Assembly: GCA_963849305.1 (NCBI GenBank)
Contig: CAWKGV010000005.1
Coordinates: 310,001-374,000 of the forward strand
Direction of reading: 5' to 3'
DNA from: CAWKGV01 sp963849305
Lineage (GTDB): Bacteria; Pseudomonadota; Alphaproteobacteria; Acetobacterales; Acetobacteraceae
Length of the DNA stretch: 64,000 bases
Part shown: positions 54,013 through 63,964 of the stretch, piece by piece
How the letters are laid out: each line of letters begins with the position of its first letter
Position numbering within the stretch: position 1 is the first letter of the stretch
Program-made: the position numbers and the translations under genes
The notes under the pieces: model-generated
Databases searched by the model: none
Told to the model about the DNA's origin: nothing
What the model saw: the letters and a program-made list of their open reading frames with translations, nothing else

Positions 54013-54819
54013 TCAATCCAACCGGAACACGACCCGCAAAGGCACCTCGAACGGCACCGGCTGTCCATCCTTCAGCGCCGGCAAAAAATGCCATGTCCCG
54101 ATCGCCTCGCGGGCCGAGCGGTCGAGCAGGGCGAACCCGGAGCTTTGCGCCACGTCCACCTGGGCGGCGAGCCCGTCGGCGGCGACGTGGACCAGCAACA
54201 GCACCATCCCGTGCTCGCCGCGAACCGCGGCGGCGGGCGGATAGACGGGCTCGCGGTTGCGCCAGTGCGCGTCCACCTTGGCGGGGATCACGTCCGGGCC
54301 GCGCGCGGTGGCGTTGGTGAGGCTGTCGGTGCCGCCGAGATTCAACTCGGGACCGGGGGCTGCTGTCGGCGCCGGAGCGGGTGCGGGCGGCGGCGCCACT
54401 TCCGGCCGTGCCGGAGACGCAACGGTGGCGGAGGCATCGGCGCTGCTTGCGGCTGTGGCGGGGGTCTCTGCGCGCGACTGTGGCAACTTCTCGGCATCGG
54501 GACTCGGCAGCGGCGGCGGCAAAGACGGCTGTTGGTCGGCGAGCGGCGGCGAGGGCGCCGTCCGCGCGGCTTGCGGCGCTGATTGGCTTGCTTCCGGGGC
54601 AGGCGGCGAGGATGCCGGAACAGGCGCGGGCTGGTCCTGTACGGGCGTCGGCGGTGCGGTGGTCGCGCCGCTGCCCTTCTGCTCTTCCAGAACCAGCTCG
54701 ACCATCGGTGGCGTGTCCGGCGCCTCGTCCGCCGGGTGCGTCTGGTCGAGCCAGCGCAGCAACGACGCCAGCAACATCGCATGAAGGAAGAATGAGATGA
54801 ACGCGGCGCGGCGGATCAC
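54013..54819 (-). CDS. tonB: Energy transducer TonB
   Basis: A 268-residue TonB protein: one N-terminal membrane helix (RRAAFISFFLHAMLLASLL), a long proline/alanine/serine-rich periplasmic linker (about residues 45-165) and the C-terminal TonB domain (REPVYPPAAAVRGEHGMVLL, REAIGTWHFLPALKDGQPVP). GTG 54819 is the start; the membrane helix follows at once. It transmits proton-motive energy from ExbBD to outer-membrane receptors, probably including the BtuB-like receptor 2 kb away. ExbB and ExbD genes are not in the window. Confidence 0.92.
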   Translation of the reverse strand: MIRRAAFISFFLHAMLLASLLRWLDQTHPADEAPDTPPMVELVLEEQKGSGATTAPPTPVQDQPAPVPASSPPAPEASQSAPQAARTAPSPPLADQQPSLPPPLPSPDAEKLPQSRAETPATAASSADASATVASPARPEVAPPPAPAPAPTAAPGPELNLGGTDSLTNATARGPDVIPAKVDAHWRNREPVYPPAAAVRGEHGMVLLLVHVAADGLAAQVDVAQSSGFALLDRSAREAIGTWHFLPALKDGQPVPFEVPLRVVFRLD

Positions 54820-54834
54820 GGCGGCAGCAGGGTC

Positions 54835-55145
54835 ATGGCAACAGCCTGGGCGCCGCGGTGGGATCGAGATCGGCGGTCGGCTCGTCCAGCAGCAGCACCT
54901 CGGGCTCCATGGCGAAGACGCGGGCGAGCATGGCACATCTCGCCCGGCCGCCTGATAGGCGGTCGAGTCGCACCGTGCGCAAGTCCAAAATACCGCAAAT
55001 CGCCAGTCCATGTGTGACCGGCGCGCTGGCGTCGCCACGCGGAAACCGGCCATGGGCGGTGACCTGCTCGACCGTGAGGCCCCATGCGCAGCGCGCGCCC
55101 AGCGCCGCCCCGAGTTCCGCTGTCCCGGGAGCTGACGAGCAGGCG
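54835..55145 (-). pseudogene. ABC transporter ATPase remnant (BtuD/FecE/HmuV-like)
   Basis: A translated stretch reads GLTVEQVTAHGRFPRGDASA, then LRTVRLDRLSGGRARCAMLA, RVFAMEPEVLLLDEPTADLD and PTAA. It holds the ABC signature (LSGG) and Walker B with the catalytic Glu (LLLDEPT) of an iron-siderophore/haem/cobalamin-type importer ATPase. The Walker A region upstream and the H-loop and C-terminus are missing, and no start is present. It lies between the CDF gene and tonB, so it may be what is left of the B12 importer ATPase. Confidence 0.78.
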
Positions 55146-55147
55146 CC

Positions 55148-56035
55148 TCATAGCACCGGAACGCCGTGCTGCTTGGCCTTGGCCTCCGGCTCCACGTGAA
55201 TGGTGATGACCAGGTAGTCCATTTCCGCCTTCAGCGCCGCCTCGATGCGATCGCAGATGGCGTGCGACTCGGCGACCGTCATGGAGCCCGGCACGACGAG
55301 GTGGAATTCGAGGAACGTGAGCCGCCCGGCGTGGCGGGTGCGCAGGTCGTGCGCCTCGATCGCGCCGGCCGCGCTCTCCGCCACGACATCGCGGATACGG
55401 CGCACGACCGCCGGCTCGGGGGCGGCGTCCATCAGCCCGCCCACCGAGGCGGAGACCATCGAAACCCCCGACCATAGCACATAGACCCCGGCGAGCGCGG
55501 CGAGCGCCGGGTCGATCAGCAGCGTGCCGGTCAGCGCGACAAGCCCGACGCCCACGATAATGCAGACGGACGTGACCACGTCGGAAAGCAGGTGCTTGCC
55601 GTCGGCCGCCAGCGCCGCGGAACGGAGCCGCCGGCCGGCGCCGATCAGCAGCGCCGACCAGAGCCCGTTGAGGACCGTGGCGACGGCGCTGAGGCCGATG
55701 CCGCGCGCCGGCATGTCGATCGGGTGGGGATCGCGGAAATCCGCCCAGGCGTGCTGGAAGATGGAGATGGAGGCGAGGACGATGAGCACGCCCTCGATCA
55801 CCGCCGCGAAGAACTCGGCCTTCTCGTGGCCGAACGGGTGGTTGGCGTCGGCGGGCCTGGAGGCGAGCCGGACGGCGAACAGCGCGATCACGCTGGCGAG
55901 CACGTTCACCGTGGTCTCCAGCGCGTCGGAATAGAACGCGGCGCTGCCGGTCAGCCGCCAGGCGGCGGCCTTCAGCGCCAGCACCAGGCAGCCGATGCCG
56001 ATGCTGCCGATCGCGATGCGTTCCGCCCGTCTCAC
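55148..56035 (-). CDS. Cation diffusion facilitator (CDF) transporter
   Basis: A 295-residue six-helix metal/H+ antiporter. The metal site is indicated by SAAFYSDALETTVNVLASVI (helix 2) and ALAADGKHLLSDVVTSVCII (helix 5), and ANHPFGHEKAEFFAAVIEG is the conserved loop. The C-terminal cytoplasmic metallochaperone-like domain follows (IEAHDLRTRHAGRLTFLEFH). The family exports Zn, Fe, Co, Mn or Cd. Here the helix 2 site is S-D rather than D-x3-D, and helix 5 has H-x3-D, which leaves the metal open. Nearness to B12 genes makes cobalt an interesting guess only. Confidence 0.92.
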   Translation of the reverse strand: MRRAERIAIGSIGIGCLVLALKAAAWRLTGSAAFYSDALETTVNVLASVIALFAVRLASRPADANHPFGHEKAEFFAAVIEGVLIVLASISIFQHAWADFRDPHPIDMPARGIGLSAVATVLNGLWSALLIGAGRRLRSAALAADGKHLLSDVVTSVCIIVGVGLVALTGTLLIDPALAALAGVYVLWSGVSMVSASVGGLMDAAPEPAVVRRIRDVVAESAAGAIEAHDLRTRHAGRLTFLEFHLVVPGSMTVAESHAICDRIEAALKAEMDYLVITIHVEPEAKAKQHGVPVL

Positions 56036-56106
56036 GCGGCCCCCTTCCCATCAGCGCGTCTAGAGAGGGGAGAGGTCGGTACGCAACCCTGGGGGCGCCG
56101 ACGGTA

Positions 56107-56188
56107 GTGTACACCTTGGCGGTGCGGCCGAGCGAGGCGTTCCCGCGGGGTGTACACCTTCGCACCTGCGGCATCGCGATGTGTACAC
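56107..56188. repeat. Three copies of the palindrome GTGTACAC
   Basis: GTGTACAC occurs at 56107-56114, 56150-56157 and 56181-56188; the first two continue as GTGTACACCTT. They lie between the CDF start and the end of the MmeI-like gene. They may be an operator for the CDF gene or integrase/recombinase sites at the edge of an acquired block. Confidence 0.6.
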
Positions 56189-56255
56189 TGCCTGTTAGGC
56201 GGTCGTTAACGAAGCCGACTGGGTCGCGCGGGCGTCCTCACCCGCCGCGCTGCGT

Positions 56256-59200
56256 CTAGGAAATATAGCGACCGCCGGTGGTTTGGTGGGCCTGGCCCAT
56301 GGCGACCAGAGCCTCCAGCATTTCCTTCATCTTTCCAGTGCGTGGCGCCTTGGTGAAGCGGCTCGCGACATCGGCGGGATTCACCGGGGAGCTGGCGAGG
56401 GCCGCGCGCAAGACCATGAACTGCTCGGGCGCGCGCTTGGGCCATGGCGGCATCGCGGCGACTTCGGGCTGTTCGACCGCTAAGCGCGGCTGGGTGGCGC
56501 GGCGGGCGGCTTCCTCGGGGGCCTGGAACTCGGGGCGGAGCCAGCGGACCAGTCCGGCTTCCTCCTCGGCGCGGCGCTCGGCGTTGAGGGCGACGAGGCG
56601 AGCGAGGATGTCGTGTTCCGGCAGATCGGCCGGCCAGCCGTAGGCGGTTGCGACGGCTGCATCCAGCCGGTCGTGCAGGTCGCGCAGGATCGAGACCTGG
56701 CCGGCGTCGTGGATGTCGCGCTCGGCTTGGGTTAGCGGCGTTCCCGCGCGAATCGCGGCGAGGACGTTGTAGAGTTGGGTGAGCGTGAGCTGCTTGTGCG
56801 CGGCCAAGCGCGCCTTGCGGTGCGCGTCGAGGTCTTCGGCCAGTTCGCGGATGACGCGCGCTTGCGCTGCGGTCGCGAGCGGGAACGGGAACGGGTCGAA
56901 GCAGCGGGTCTTGTTGTAGCGTGGGCGGTCTTCAAGCGTTCCGCCGGACGCCAAGGCCCATGCGACGTGGATGCGCGAGGAGAGGACGCCCAGGTGATAC
57001 GCGTCTTCACTCGCGATGCATACGAGCATGTTGTCGGGCACCGTGTCGGCGGTTAGGAACACGAATGGCCTGTGTTTGGCGGTTTCGACGGTACCAATAT
57101 AGCTATTCAGTCCATGGAGTGCGGATCGCAAGACAGCGTTGTTTCGCCCGAATAGCCACCAGTTTTCACGGCGGTATCTCTCATTGTTCTGATCTCGTTC
57201 TGGCTTCACTCGTAACAGAACGTGCTGGTAGACAGCGGGGAAGCGTTGCCTCACCTGCTCCTCGCTGAAACCATCGAGATCGATCACCATCTGGCCGCGG
57301 CTGCGCTGCGTGAGATCGCGGCCGTTCAAGTAAGGGCGGATGTGACGCTCCAAGCCAGACACCTTGCCGAGCCCCAGCACGCGAGCCGTGCCGGGCGAGA
57401 CGATGAATCCGCTCCCGTGGAGCGACATGCCTCGGCTGCAAAGCCCCTCATTCGCCCTTAGCGGCAACGTTTGATCTAACGCTGCCCCGATTGTCAGGTC
57501 GGCATTGATCGAGCCCTGGCGGGCAGCAAGCTCCACGTCCGGCGCAGCCTCCTTGGTGGCGCGTTCCGCCGTTACCGTGAGCAGCCGCCCCGGGCGCGCC
57601 TGCGGCGGGAGCCGCTCCGCCACCGTCATCGCGATGCGAACCGCCGCGGCACCCGCTCCGTCCGCCCAAGGATGATCGGGAATGGCGAAGGCGAGATGCA
57701 GGCGGTTCGGGCCTTGCAACGCTTCGGCGATCACGCGGCGGCAGAACGTTTGACGGATGCTGTTGGAGGTGATGAAGCCGAAGCGGCGTGGCGTCTTCCG
57801 GTCCCCCGCACGCACCAATCCGGCCGCCTTCCACCAGAAGAACAGCGCGATGTCCGCCGAGTGAGGCACTTGCCGATAAGCCGCCCACAGCGCCTCGACA
57901 TAGCCCTCGCCAAGCTCGGAGCGCAGATCCTTGCCGGCGATGAAGGGCGGGTTGCCGACAATGAAATCCGCCTCCGGCCAGGCTGTCGGCTTGGCGTCGA
58001 TCGGCCGCAGGACCGGCACACGGGCCGTCTCGTCCGGCACCTCCTCCCTGGTGATCGGGTGGCGCTTGGTCGTGCGGCCATCCCAGCGGCTGATCGGCTG
58101 GCCGCGCTGGTCGCGCTCCGGCTCTTCCTCAGTGTATGTAAGCAGCGCATCCGCCTCCCGGATGTTGCGGAAGTCGCGCAGGATCGGCGGGTCGGGCGGC
58201 GCGCTGCCGCGGGTGCGGAAGTGCCATTGCAGATACCCGATCCACAGCACCAGCTCGGCCACCGGCACGGCGCGCGGGTTCTTCTCCAGGCCGAGGAACT
58301 GATGCGGATCGACACTCGCGCCGGCAACCGCGAGCCGGTCGCCCTCGCCGGGCTGCAGGTCGGAGAGGAGGTCCAACACCTCGCCTTCGAGTCGCTTCAT
58401 CAGCTCCAATGTCACATAGAGGAAATTGCCGGTGCCGCAGGCCGGGTCGAGCACGCGCACCTGACACAACGACGCGTGGAAGTCGGCGACCAGCTTGGCC
58501 GCGCCCGCGCGATCGGTCTCGGCGCATGTCGCGGCGGCGACCTTCACGCCGTCCCACTCGGCGCGCAACGGCTCCATGACCGTCGGCAGCACCAGGCGCT
58601 CGACGAAGGCGCGCGGTGTGAAGTGCGCGCCCAGCTCGCCGCGCTGGCGGCTGTCGAGCGCGTTTTCCAGCAAGGTGCCGAAAATCGCCGGCTCGACTTC
58701 GGCCCAATCGTGCTTCGCTGCCTTGATCAGCAGGTCCAGCATGTCGGCGTCGATCGGCAGTGGTTCCACCGGCCCGTGGACACCAGGCGCAAATAGGCCG
58801 CCGTTGAAATGCAGCACCGCCGTGTGCAGCGCGACGGAGTAGCTGCCATCGTTCATGCTGCGCCATAAGTCGCCGAGCATGATGACGAAGCCGCGCGGCA
58901 GATCGCCGCGCGAGGCTTCGAGGAGGTCGGTGAAGCTAGTCCGCGAGGGCAGGAGGCCGACGGATTGGGCGAACATGCAGAAGATGCAGCGCATGAGAAA
59001 GCTCGCCACGTGCTGCGGCGGATGCCCCTTGGCCTCCAGCGCCCGCGCGAGCCGAGCCAGCAGTTCGGCTATGTCGCGTGTGACCCGCGTTCGTTGCTTG
59101 GCGGGATCGAGCGAATGCGGCTCCTGCCAGACGCGGCAAAGCCGGTCGCGCAGCTTCGCATCCCACAGGTCGGTCAGGTAGACCCTGAAGGTCTCGCGGT

Positions 59201-59705
59201 CAGGGAACTGAGCGTAGTGCTTGCCGGTGCCGGAGAAGTCCGCGTAGAGGTCGAAGCAGAAGCCGACATCGCAGACGATCAGAAATGGCGGATAGCCCTC
59301 GGCCGCGGGCAGGTCGCGCGCGTAGCCTTCGGCCTAGCCCCGCGCGGCCAGCATGGCGCGCGCCCATCCGGAAGAGTGACGGACATGAGCTCGGCGTTCC
59401 ACCTCGGTTCGGCCGAGCCGAGCGTCCTGGCGAGGGTTGGAGCCCTGTTTGGCCTCCAGGACGAAACTGTTCCGACGATAAAGGTCGATCCGCCGCGCCG
59501 TGGCGGTGCCATCCGGCGCGTGGTGGGTGACAGTGCGCTCGAACCGATAGGCTCCATCCGCGCCGCAAGCGCCGTCCGGGCGCTCCACGCCCAGCACGTC
59601 GCATAGCTCCGAGAGGAACATCGTGTAGTTGGCGCGCTCGGCCTGCTCCGTGCCGTGCCAGCGAGCGATGAAGGGTTCGATATCGGTTGCATGGCGCGGT
59701 GGCAC
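56256..59705 (-). pseudogene. MmeI-like (type IIL/IIG) restriction-modification enzyme with an in-frame amber codon
   Basis: One frame runs from GTG 59705 to 56256 (about 1,149 codons), broken only by TAG at 59334-59336 (codon 124). Residues 1-90 match the MmeI N-terminal domain (FIARWHGTEQAERANYTMFL), with a PD-(D/E)xK nuclease core in RRIDLYRRNSFVLEAKQ (D74, E84, K86). After the stop come the helical spacer (RDLPAAEGYPPFLIVCDVGF), the N6-adenine methyltransferase (DPACGTGNF near 420; NPPF near 585), a target-recognition domain (RPYLNGRDLTQRSRGQMVID) and a helical tail. Members methylate one strand and cut at a distance. Restart at or before ATG 59009 could give a methyltransferase without nuclease. 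Confidence 0.88.
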
Positions 59706-59780
59706 ATGCCGATATCGGACCGTTTCTATTAATTATTGGTTTAGGCGGTTACCGTTGTGTGCGTGGTGGCGTGTGTTCGA

Positions 59781-59820
59781 TCCCTCCCCCGACCCCCTCC
59801 CGCAAGGGGAGGGGGAGAAG
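59781..59820. repeat. Palindromic C/G-tract repeat, copy 4
   Basis: CCCCCTCCCGCAAGGGGAGGGGG core preceded by CCCTCCCCCGA, related to the repeats at 646-687 and 27211-27302. It lies between the MmeI-like and Uma2 genes and may terminate the Uma2 transcript. Confidence 0.75.
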
Positions 59821-59844
59821 CAAGTCGCTGTTGGCGGCCCCGGA

Positions 59845-60438
59845 TTAACGAGCCCCGGTCTCGGCGGGTCCGCCGCTTTCGCTTTCCGGCGCCAACTCGA
59901 CGCCCTCATAAATCTCCGCCATCGATAGCTCGGCGCCGATCTCGGGCATCGCGATCACATCGTCCGCACCGATGAGCGAGCCGACCCAGCGTTCGCCCTC
60001 GCGGGCGAACATCATGCCGCCACGGGAGTTCTGCTCCAGCATGACGTAACGGAGGATGGAAGGCGTATCGCGATACTCCTCGTTTTTTTCGATCCGGTCG
60101 GTCTGGGCCGTGCCCTCGCTCAGCACCTCGAAAACAACCACCGGCCCCGGCAGGACGGTCGCGTTGCCGGCCGCGGAAGAACAGGAAACGACCACGTCGG
60201 GGTACCGAATCCTGCCGGCCACCTCGATCTTCACGCCTTCGGCGAATGCCCGGCAGGGTTTTCCGCGCAAGCGGTCACGAAGCACACTGGCAAGGTTCAG
60301 CACGATGATGTTGTGGTTGAGGGTGCCGCCGACCATCGCGACCGGCTGGAACCCGTCGAACTCGTAGCGGATCTCCTGACGCTCCTCCCATGCGAGGAAC
60401 TCCGGGATCCTCCAGGACCTGCGAACAGCGACGTTCAT
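59845..60438 (-). CDS. Uma2 family protein (DUF820, PD-(D/E)xK nuclease fold)
   Basis: A 197-residue protein with the Uma2 pattern: RIPEFLAWEERQEIRYEFDG, then LNHNIIVLNLASVLRDRL, IRYPDVVVSC (catalytic Asp) and PVVVFEVLSEGTAQTDRIEK (Glu and downstream Lys). The fold is that of PD-(D/E)xK endonucleases; function is unproven though such genes often expand in genomes and mobile regions. It starts about 30 bp after the metH stop on the same strand, so it could be the distal gene of that unit. Confidence 0.9.
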   Translation of the reverse strand: MNVAVRRSWRIPEFLAWEERQEIRYEFDGFQPVAMVGGTLNHNIIVLNLASVLRDRLRGKPCRAFAEGVKIEVAGRIRYPDVVVSCSSAAGNATVLPGPVVVFEVLSEGTAQTDRIEKNEEYRDTPSILRYVMLEQNSRGGMMFAREGERWVGSLIGADDVIAMPEIGAELSMAEIYEGVELAPESESGGPAETGAR

Positions 60439-60465
60439 CGACCGATCTCCATGTGACCCGCCCGG

Positions 60466-63400
60466 CTAGACAGAGAAATACTTCGCCCTAGGGTTCAGGA
60501 CAACGATCGCGCTGGTGGACTGCTCCGGGTGGAGCTGGAACTCGTCGGACAGCGACACCCCGATCCGCTCGGCGCCCAGCAGCGACAGGAGCTGGATTTG
60601 GTCCTCAAGCCGCGGGCAAGCCGGGTAGCCGAACGAGTAGCGCGAGCCGCGATAGCCTTGCCCGAGCATCTTGTCCATCTCGCGGTCGTCCTCGCCGGCG
60701 AAGCCAAGCTCGGCTCGGATGCGCTTATGGGCATACTCGGCCATCGCCTCGGCCATCTCGACCGAAAGCCCGTGCAGGTAGAGATAGTCCTGGTAGCGGT
60801 TGTCCTCGAACCACGAGCGCGCGACCTCTGAGGCTTGCTGCCCGACGGTCACGACTTGAAGCCCGATCACGTCGCGTTCCACATCGTCCACGTCGCGAAA
60901 GAAATCGGCGATGCATTCGCCGTCATCTTTCGGTTGGCGCGGCAGGGTGAAGCGAGCGACCTCGCTCACGCCGTCCTCGGCGAACACGATCAGGTCGTTC
61001 CCCTGCCCCGCTGCCTTCCAGTAGCCGTATGCGGCCCGGGGATGCAGGATCGACTCCGCCTCGCAGAGCGCCAGCATCCGCCGCATCACCGGGCGCAGCT
61101 CCTGCTTGGCCCAGCCAAGAAAGTCCTCCAGCGAGCGGCCCTGTTTGCGAAAGCCCCATTGGAATTGATACAGACTGCGCTCGTTCACGAACGGCACGAT
61201 CGCCTTCGGTGCCGCCTCGATCACGCGGGCACCCCAGAACGGTGGGCGCGGGATCGGCGCATCGCGCGTGAGCCGGCGCCGGCGCGCCTGCACCGCGCCG
61301 ACATCGACCGGACGGAACGCGCGCGCATCCGCCTGGCCCAGCGTTCGGGACTTGTTGCGTGCCTTGCCGGCCCGCTTCGCCTGCACCGCCTGTAGGTAAT
61401 CGTCGAAGGCATTGCCCGTGACCTTGTCCATCAGGTGCAGCCCGTCGAACGCATCGCGCGCGTAGGCGACGCGGGCACAGGAATAGGCGCGGACACAATC
61501 ATCCTCGACATACGACCGGGTCAGCGCCGCGCCGCCGAGCAGCACCGGGATCTCCAATCCCTGGCGCGACATCTCCTCCAGGTTCTCGCGCATCACCACG
61601 GTCGATTTGACCAGCAGGCCCGACATGCCGATGGCGTGCGCGCGGTGGTCGCGCGCGGCGGTCAGCATATCGGTGAGCGGCACTTTGATGCCAAGATTCA
61701 CCACCCGATAGCCGTTGTTGGTCAGGATGATGTCCACCAGGTTCTTGCCAATATCGTGGACATCGCCGCGCACCGTGGCCAGCACAATGGTGCCCTTCTC
61801 CTGGCCCTCCACTCGCTCCATGAACGGCTCCAGGTAAGCGACCGCGGCCTTCATTGTCTCGGCGCTTTGCAGCACGAATGGGAGCTGCATCTTGCCGGCG
61901 CCGAACAGCTCGCCCACCACCTTCATGCCGTCCAGTAGCACGGTGTTGATAATGTCGAGCGGCGGCATGGTCTTGAGTGCCGCCTCGAGGTCTTCGCTCA
62001 ACCCCTTGCGGTCGCCGTCCACAATGCGGTCCTTGAGCCGGCCCTCCAGGGTTTCGGCCCGCCTCTTGACGGTGGCATCAGCCGCCTTGCGGTCGGCGAA
62101 CAGTTCCAGCAGCCGCTGCAGCGGGTCGTAGCCTTCGGCGCGGCGATCGAAGATCAGGTCTTCCGCGACCCGCGCTTCTTCCGGGGCGATCAGATGCAGC
62201 GGGCGGATCTTGGAGGCATGGACGATGGCGCCGCTCATTCCCGCGCGCACCGCATGGTCGAGGAACACCGAGTTCAGCACCGCGCGCGCCGCCGGGTTGA
62301 GCCCGAAGCTGATGTTGGAAAGACCCAGAATGATCTGGATGTCCGGGAACTCCGCCCGGATCGCCTTGATGCCCTCCAGGGTCCAGAGCCCCAGCTTGCG
62401 GTCGTCCTCGTTGCCGGTCGCGATGGTGAAGGTCAGCGGGTCGATCAGCAGATCCGCTTGCGGCAGGCCGTGGCGGTTGCAGGCGAAATCGACCAGGCGG
62501 CGCGCGACCTCCAGCTTGCGCTCGGCGGTCTTGGCCATGCCCGGCTCGTCGATGGTGAGCGCGATCACGCCCGCGCCGAACCGGCGGGCAAGCTTCAGGC
62601 GGTCGGCTGCGTGCTTCTCGCCGTCCTCGAAGTTGATCGAGTTGATGATCGGCTTGCCGCCATGCAGTTTCAGCGCGGCCTCGATCACCGGCGTCTCGGT
62701 GCTGTCGATCACCAGCGGCGCGTTCACCGAGGCGGTGAAGCGGCGGACCACCTCCTGCATCTCGCCCATTTCGTCGCGGCCGACGAAGGCGGTGCAGATG
62801 TCGAGCGCGTGCGAGGCCTCGGCGGCCTGCTCGCGGCCCATCGCCACACAGCCGTCCCAGTCATGCCGCTCCTGCAACTCCCGCCACTTCTTCGAGCCGT
62901 TGGCGTTGCAGCGTTCGCCGATGGCGAAGAAGGCGTTCTCCTGACGCAGTGGCACCGCCTGGTAGAGCGAGGCGACGCCCGGTACCCAGACCGGCCTGCG
63001 AGTGACCGGCACGGGCCGAAATCCGCCGCGCCGGCGCAGCATCTCGTCCAGTGCCGCGATGTGATGCGTGTCCGTGCCGCAACAGCCGCCAATCAGGTTC
63101 ACCCCGTCCTCGGCGACGAACCGTTCGAGCCAGCTCGCCAACTCGGCCGCACCGAGCGGGTAATGCGGGCGGCCATCCACCAGCTCGGGCAACCCGGCGT
63201 TCGGCAGCACCGAGAGCAGGCCCGGCCAGTTGGACGCGAGCCAGCGCAGGTGCTCGGCCATCTCCTGCGGGCCGGTGGCGCAATTCAGGCCCATCAACGG
63301 CACGTCAAGGGCGTGAACCACGGTGGCGGCGGTGGCGATGTCGGGGCCGACCAGCAGCGTGCCGGTGGTCTCCACCGTGACCTGCACGAACACCGGCGTA

Positions 63401-63951
63401 TCGGTGCCCGCCGCTTCCCGCGCGATCTTCGCCCCGTTCACCGCGGCCTTGATCTGCAGCGTGTCCTGGCAGGTCTCGATCAGGATCGCGTCCACGCCAC
63501 CCGCGATCAGCCCGCGGCACTGCTCGGCGAGCGCGCATTCAAGCGTGTCGTAGGCGATGTTGCCGAGCGTGGGCAGCTTCGTGCCGGGGCCGACGCTGCC
63601 CAGCACCCAGCGGTGCCGATGATCGGCGAAACTCTCGGCGGCTTCGCGCGCCAGCTCGGCGGCGGATTTATTGATCTCGTAGGCTCGCTCGGCCACGCCA
63701 AACTCGCCCAATGTGACCGGCGAGGCGCCGAAGCTGTTGGTTTCGACCATATCCGCCCCGGCTTCGAAAAAACCGCGATGGACGTCGCGGACCAGGTCGG
63801 GGCGCGAGAGGGTCAGGATGTCGGTGCAATTCTCCTTGCCCCAGTAGTCCCGCTCCAGGTCGAGATCCAGCGTCTGGGCGCGACTGCCCATCCCGCCGTC
63901 ACAGAGCAGCACCTGGTCGCGCAGGACATCCAACAAATGGGGGCGGGACAT
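60466..63951 (-). CDS. metH: Methionine synthase, B12-dependent
   Basis: A 1,161-residue MetH with all four modules. The homocysteine domain has zinc ligands in LMGLNCATGPQEM and LIGGCCGTDTHH; the pterin domain includes IGERCNANGSKKWREL and INSINFEDGEKHAADRLKLA. The cobalamin domain has the DVHDIGKN histidine loop near residue 728, and the C-terminal reactivation domain has AEYAHKRIRAELG and RYSFGYPACPRLEDQIQLLS. It transfers the methyl group of 5-methyltetrahydrofolate to homocysteine. It gives the B12 uptake genes of this window a clear purpose. The gene is intact; no riboswitch is seen in the short upstream region available. Confidence 0.97.
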   Translation of the reverse strand: MSRPHLLDVLRDQVLLCDGGMGSRAQTLDLDLERDYWGKENCTDILTLSRPDLVRDVHRGFFEAGADMVETNSFGASPVTLGEFGVAERAYEINKSAAELAREAAESFADHRHRWVLGSVGPGTKLPTLGNIAYDTLECALAEQCRGLIAGGVDAILIETCQDTLQIKAAVNGAKIAREAAGTDTPVFVQVTVETTGTLLVGPDIATAATVVHALDVPLMGLNCATGPQEMAEHLRWLASNWPGLLSVLPNAGLPELVDGRPHYPLGAAELASWLERFVAEDGVNLIGGCCGTDTHHIAALDEMLRRRGGFRPVPVTRRPVWVPGVASLYQAVPLRQENAFFAIGERCNANGSKKWRELQERHDWDGCVAMGREQAAEASHALDICTAFVGRDEMGEMQEVVRRFTASVNAPLVIDSTETPVIEAALKLHGGKPIINSINFEDGEKHAADRLKLARRFGAGVIALTIDEPGMAKTAERKLEVARRLVDFACNRHGLPQADLLIDPLTFTIATGNEDDRKLGLWTLEGIKAIRAEFPDIQIILGLSNISFGLNPAARAVLNSVFLDHAVRAGMSGAIVHASKIRPLHLIAPEEARVAEDLIFDRRAEGYDPLQRLLELFADRKAADATVKRRAETLEGRLKDRIVDGDRKGLSEDLEAALKTMPPLDIINTVLLDGMKVVGELFGAGKMQLPFVLQSAETMKAAVAYLEPFMERVEGQEKGTIVLATVRGDVHDIGKNLVDIILTNNGYRVVNLGIKVPLTDMLTAARDHRAHAIGMSGLLVKSTVVMRENLEEMSRQGLEIPVLLGGAALTRSYVEDDCVRAYSCARVAYARDAFDGLHLMDKVTGNAFDDYLQAVQAKRAGKARNKSRTLGQADARAFRPVDVGAVQARRRRLTRDAPIPRPPFWGARVIEAAPKAIVPFVNERSLYQFQWGFRKQGRSLEDFLGWAKQELRPVMRRMLALCEAESILHPRAAYGYWKAAGQGNDLIVFAEDGVSEVARFTLPRQPKDDGECIADFFRDVDDVERDVIGLQVVTVGQQASEVARSWFEDNRYQDYLYLHGLSVEMAEAMAEYAHKRIRAELGFAGEDDREMDKMLGQGYRGSRYSFGYPACPRLEDQIQLLSLLGAERIGVSLSDEFQLHPEQSTSAIVVLNPRAKYFSV

Positions 63952-63964
63952 GGGGGGCTCCGGT

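Noticed and set aside
54816..56174. A 452-codon minus-strand frame across the CDF gene
   Set aside because: The CDF protein is in another frame with clear transporter motifs; this frame is arginine-rich noise.
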